From positions 213,578-277,577 of the forward strand of contig NZ_JAQSDZ010000006.1 of NCBI RefSeq assembly GCF_029946165.1: 64,000 nt of DNA, read 5' to 3'. This document shows, piece by piece, positions 63,688 to 64,000 of this stretch. Below the pieces are notes generated by a model. It saw nothing but the letters and a program-made list of their open reading frames with translations, did not search any database and was not told where the DNA came from. Position 1 is the stretch's first letter. Each line of letters opens with the position of its first letter. A program made the position numbers and the translations under genes. This stretch comes from Methylotenera sp. GTDB taxonomy: Bacteria; Pseudomonadota; Gammaproteobacteria; Burkholderiales; Methylophilaceae.

Positions 63688-64000
63688 ATAAATCTGAATC
63701 AAGCAGCTGCAAAGCAACATGTCTGTGACGTTAAAACCCCCTTATACCGCGCCGAGCAGCGCAAGTTTGAGGGGAGTTTTCGTCAAGGGCTGTTTGAGCC
63801 AAGTGATTTTTTTGGCGACTTCCGATTGACGCCCATCAAGCTGAGCAGCGCAGGAAACAAGCGGTAGTGGGGTGCTCTTTTGTTTGGTTACTTTGTTTTG
63901 AGCAAGCAAAAGAAAGTAACTCGCCGAGGGGCGAAAAGATACATTTCATGCGGCGCAATACGCAAGCTATTGCGCCCTTGTATTATAACTCTCGTGTAAT
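63688..64000. repeat. Second copy of the dispersed hairpin repeat
   Basis: After the PepSY gene the sequence holds a repeat related to 2022–2215. Shared parts are CAAG.GGCTGT.TGAG, GAAACAAGCGGTAG and the hairpin arms GTTACTTTGTTTTG (63887–63900) and CAAAAGAAAGTAAC (63907–63920; one mismatch). It has no coding content I can support. Confidence 0.7.

Noticed and set aside
1..64000. CRISPR array
   Set aside because: No regularly spaced repeat series was seen anywhere; the repeats found are palindromic or single copies.
1..64000. Insertion sequence or prophage
   Set aside because: No transposase, integrase or phage structural operon is visible. The tail-fibre-like cassette protein alone does not indicate a prophage.

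Overview
The window is AT-rich, gene-dense bacterial chromosome. The gene content and protein style (HflX, NnrS, LigD/Ku, the GlgE–TreS/Mak–TreZ–TreY set, YfiR-type c-di-GMP control, TonB receptors, CueR/CopA) point to a Gram-negative proteobacterium. I infer a betaproteobacterium of the Methylophilaceae (Methylotenera-like) from overall resemblance. No rRNA or diagnostic methylotrophy gene is present to prove it.

Layout. 1–1756: the 5' end of a NasT-like response regulator behind a sigma-54 promoter and an NtrC-type site, then hflX. 1806–4363: a foreign block bounded by a 36-bp imperfect direct repeat, one copy of which spans the 3' end of nnrS. It holds dispersed hairpin repeats and an integrase-less run of gene cassettes with attC sites. 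4354–12300: housekeeping and accessory genes (nnrS, alkA-type glycosylase, MFS exporter, SDR, DUF1993, DUF2721, small proteins) with tRNA-Asp, tRNA-Val and tRNA-Pro. 12329–22003: a c-di-GMP region with a five-PAS GGDEF/EAL protein, an intact operon of TonB receptor, YfiR and CHASE8-HAMP-GGDEF-EAL, and beside it a decayed second copy of the same module. 22350–49000: a stress island with a MoaD-like/BNR pair, two phospholipase-D proteins, a nuclease-helicase, very hydrophilic small proteins, an EEP phosphatase, the glucan/trehalose operon, a frameshifted MHYT-GGDEF gene, glycine-zipper stress proteins and Ku–LigD. 49186–58473: ClcA and SulP transporters, tRNA-Thr, a MocR regulator, copper homeostasis (cueR, copA, copZ), an LLM oxidoreductase and a MAPEG protein. 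58656–59583: relics of an alpha/beta hydrolase and an aldehyde dehydrogenase. 59856–63687: a Fur-linked siderophore receptor and PepSY reductase. The window ends in a second copy of the dispersed repeat seen near 2.1 kb.

How the parts work together. The stress island combines double-strand-break repair without a template (Ku, LigD), compatible-solute and glucan cycling (GlgE, TreS/Mak, TreZ, TreY), membrane lipid remodelling (PLD proteins) and disordered small proteins. That set suits desiccation, osmotic or stationary-phase survival, and a similar gene set clusters in Pseudomonas aeruginosa. A 20-base motif shared upstream of ku and of the PLD/VTT gene may mark common control. The TonB–YfiR–cyclase operon probably couples an outer-membrane ligand to c-di-GMP levels. 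Several genes are visibly broken: a marR gene, an MHYT-GGDEF gene, the second TonB/YfiR/GGDEF module, an aldehyde dehydrogenase and a hydrolase. LigD carries an Asn in place of a conserved catalytic Asp of its polymerase domain.
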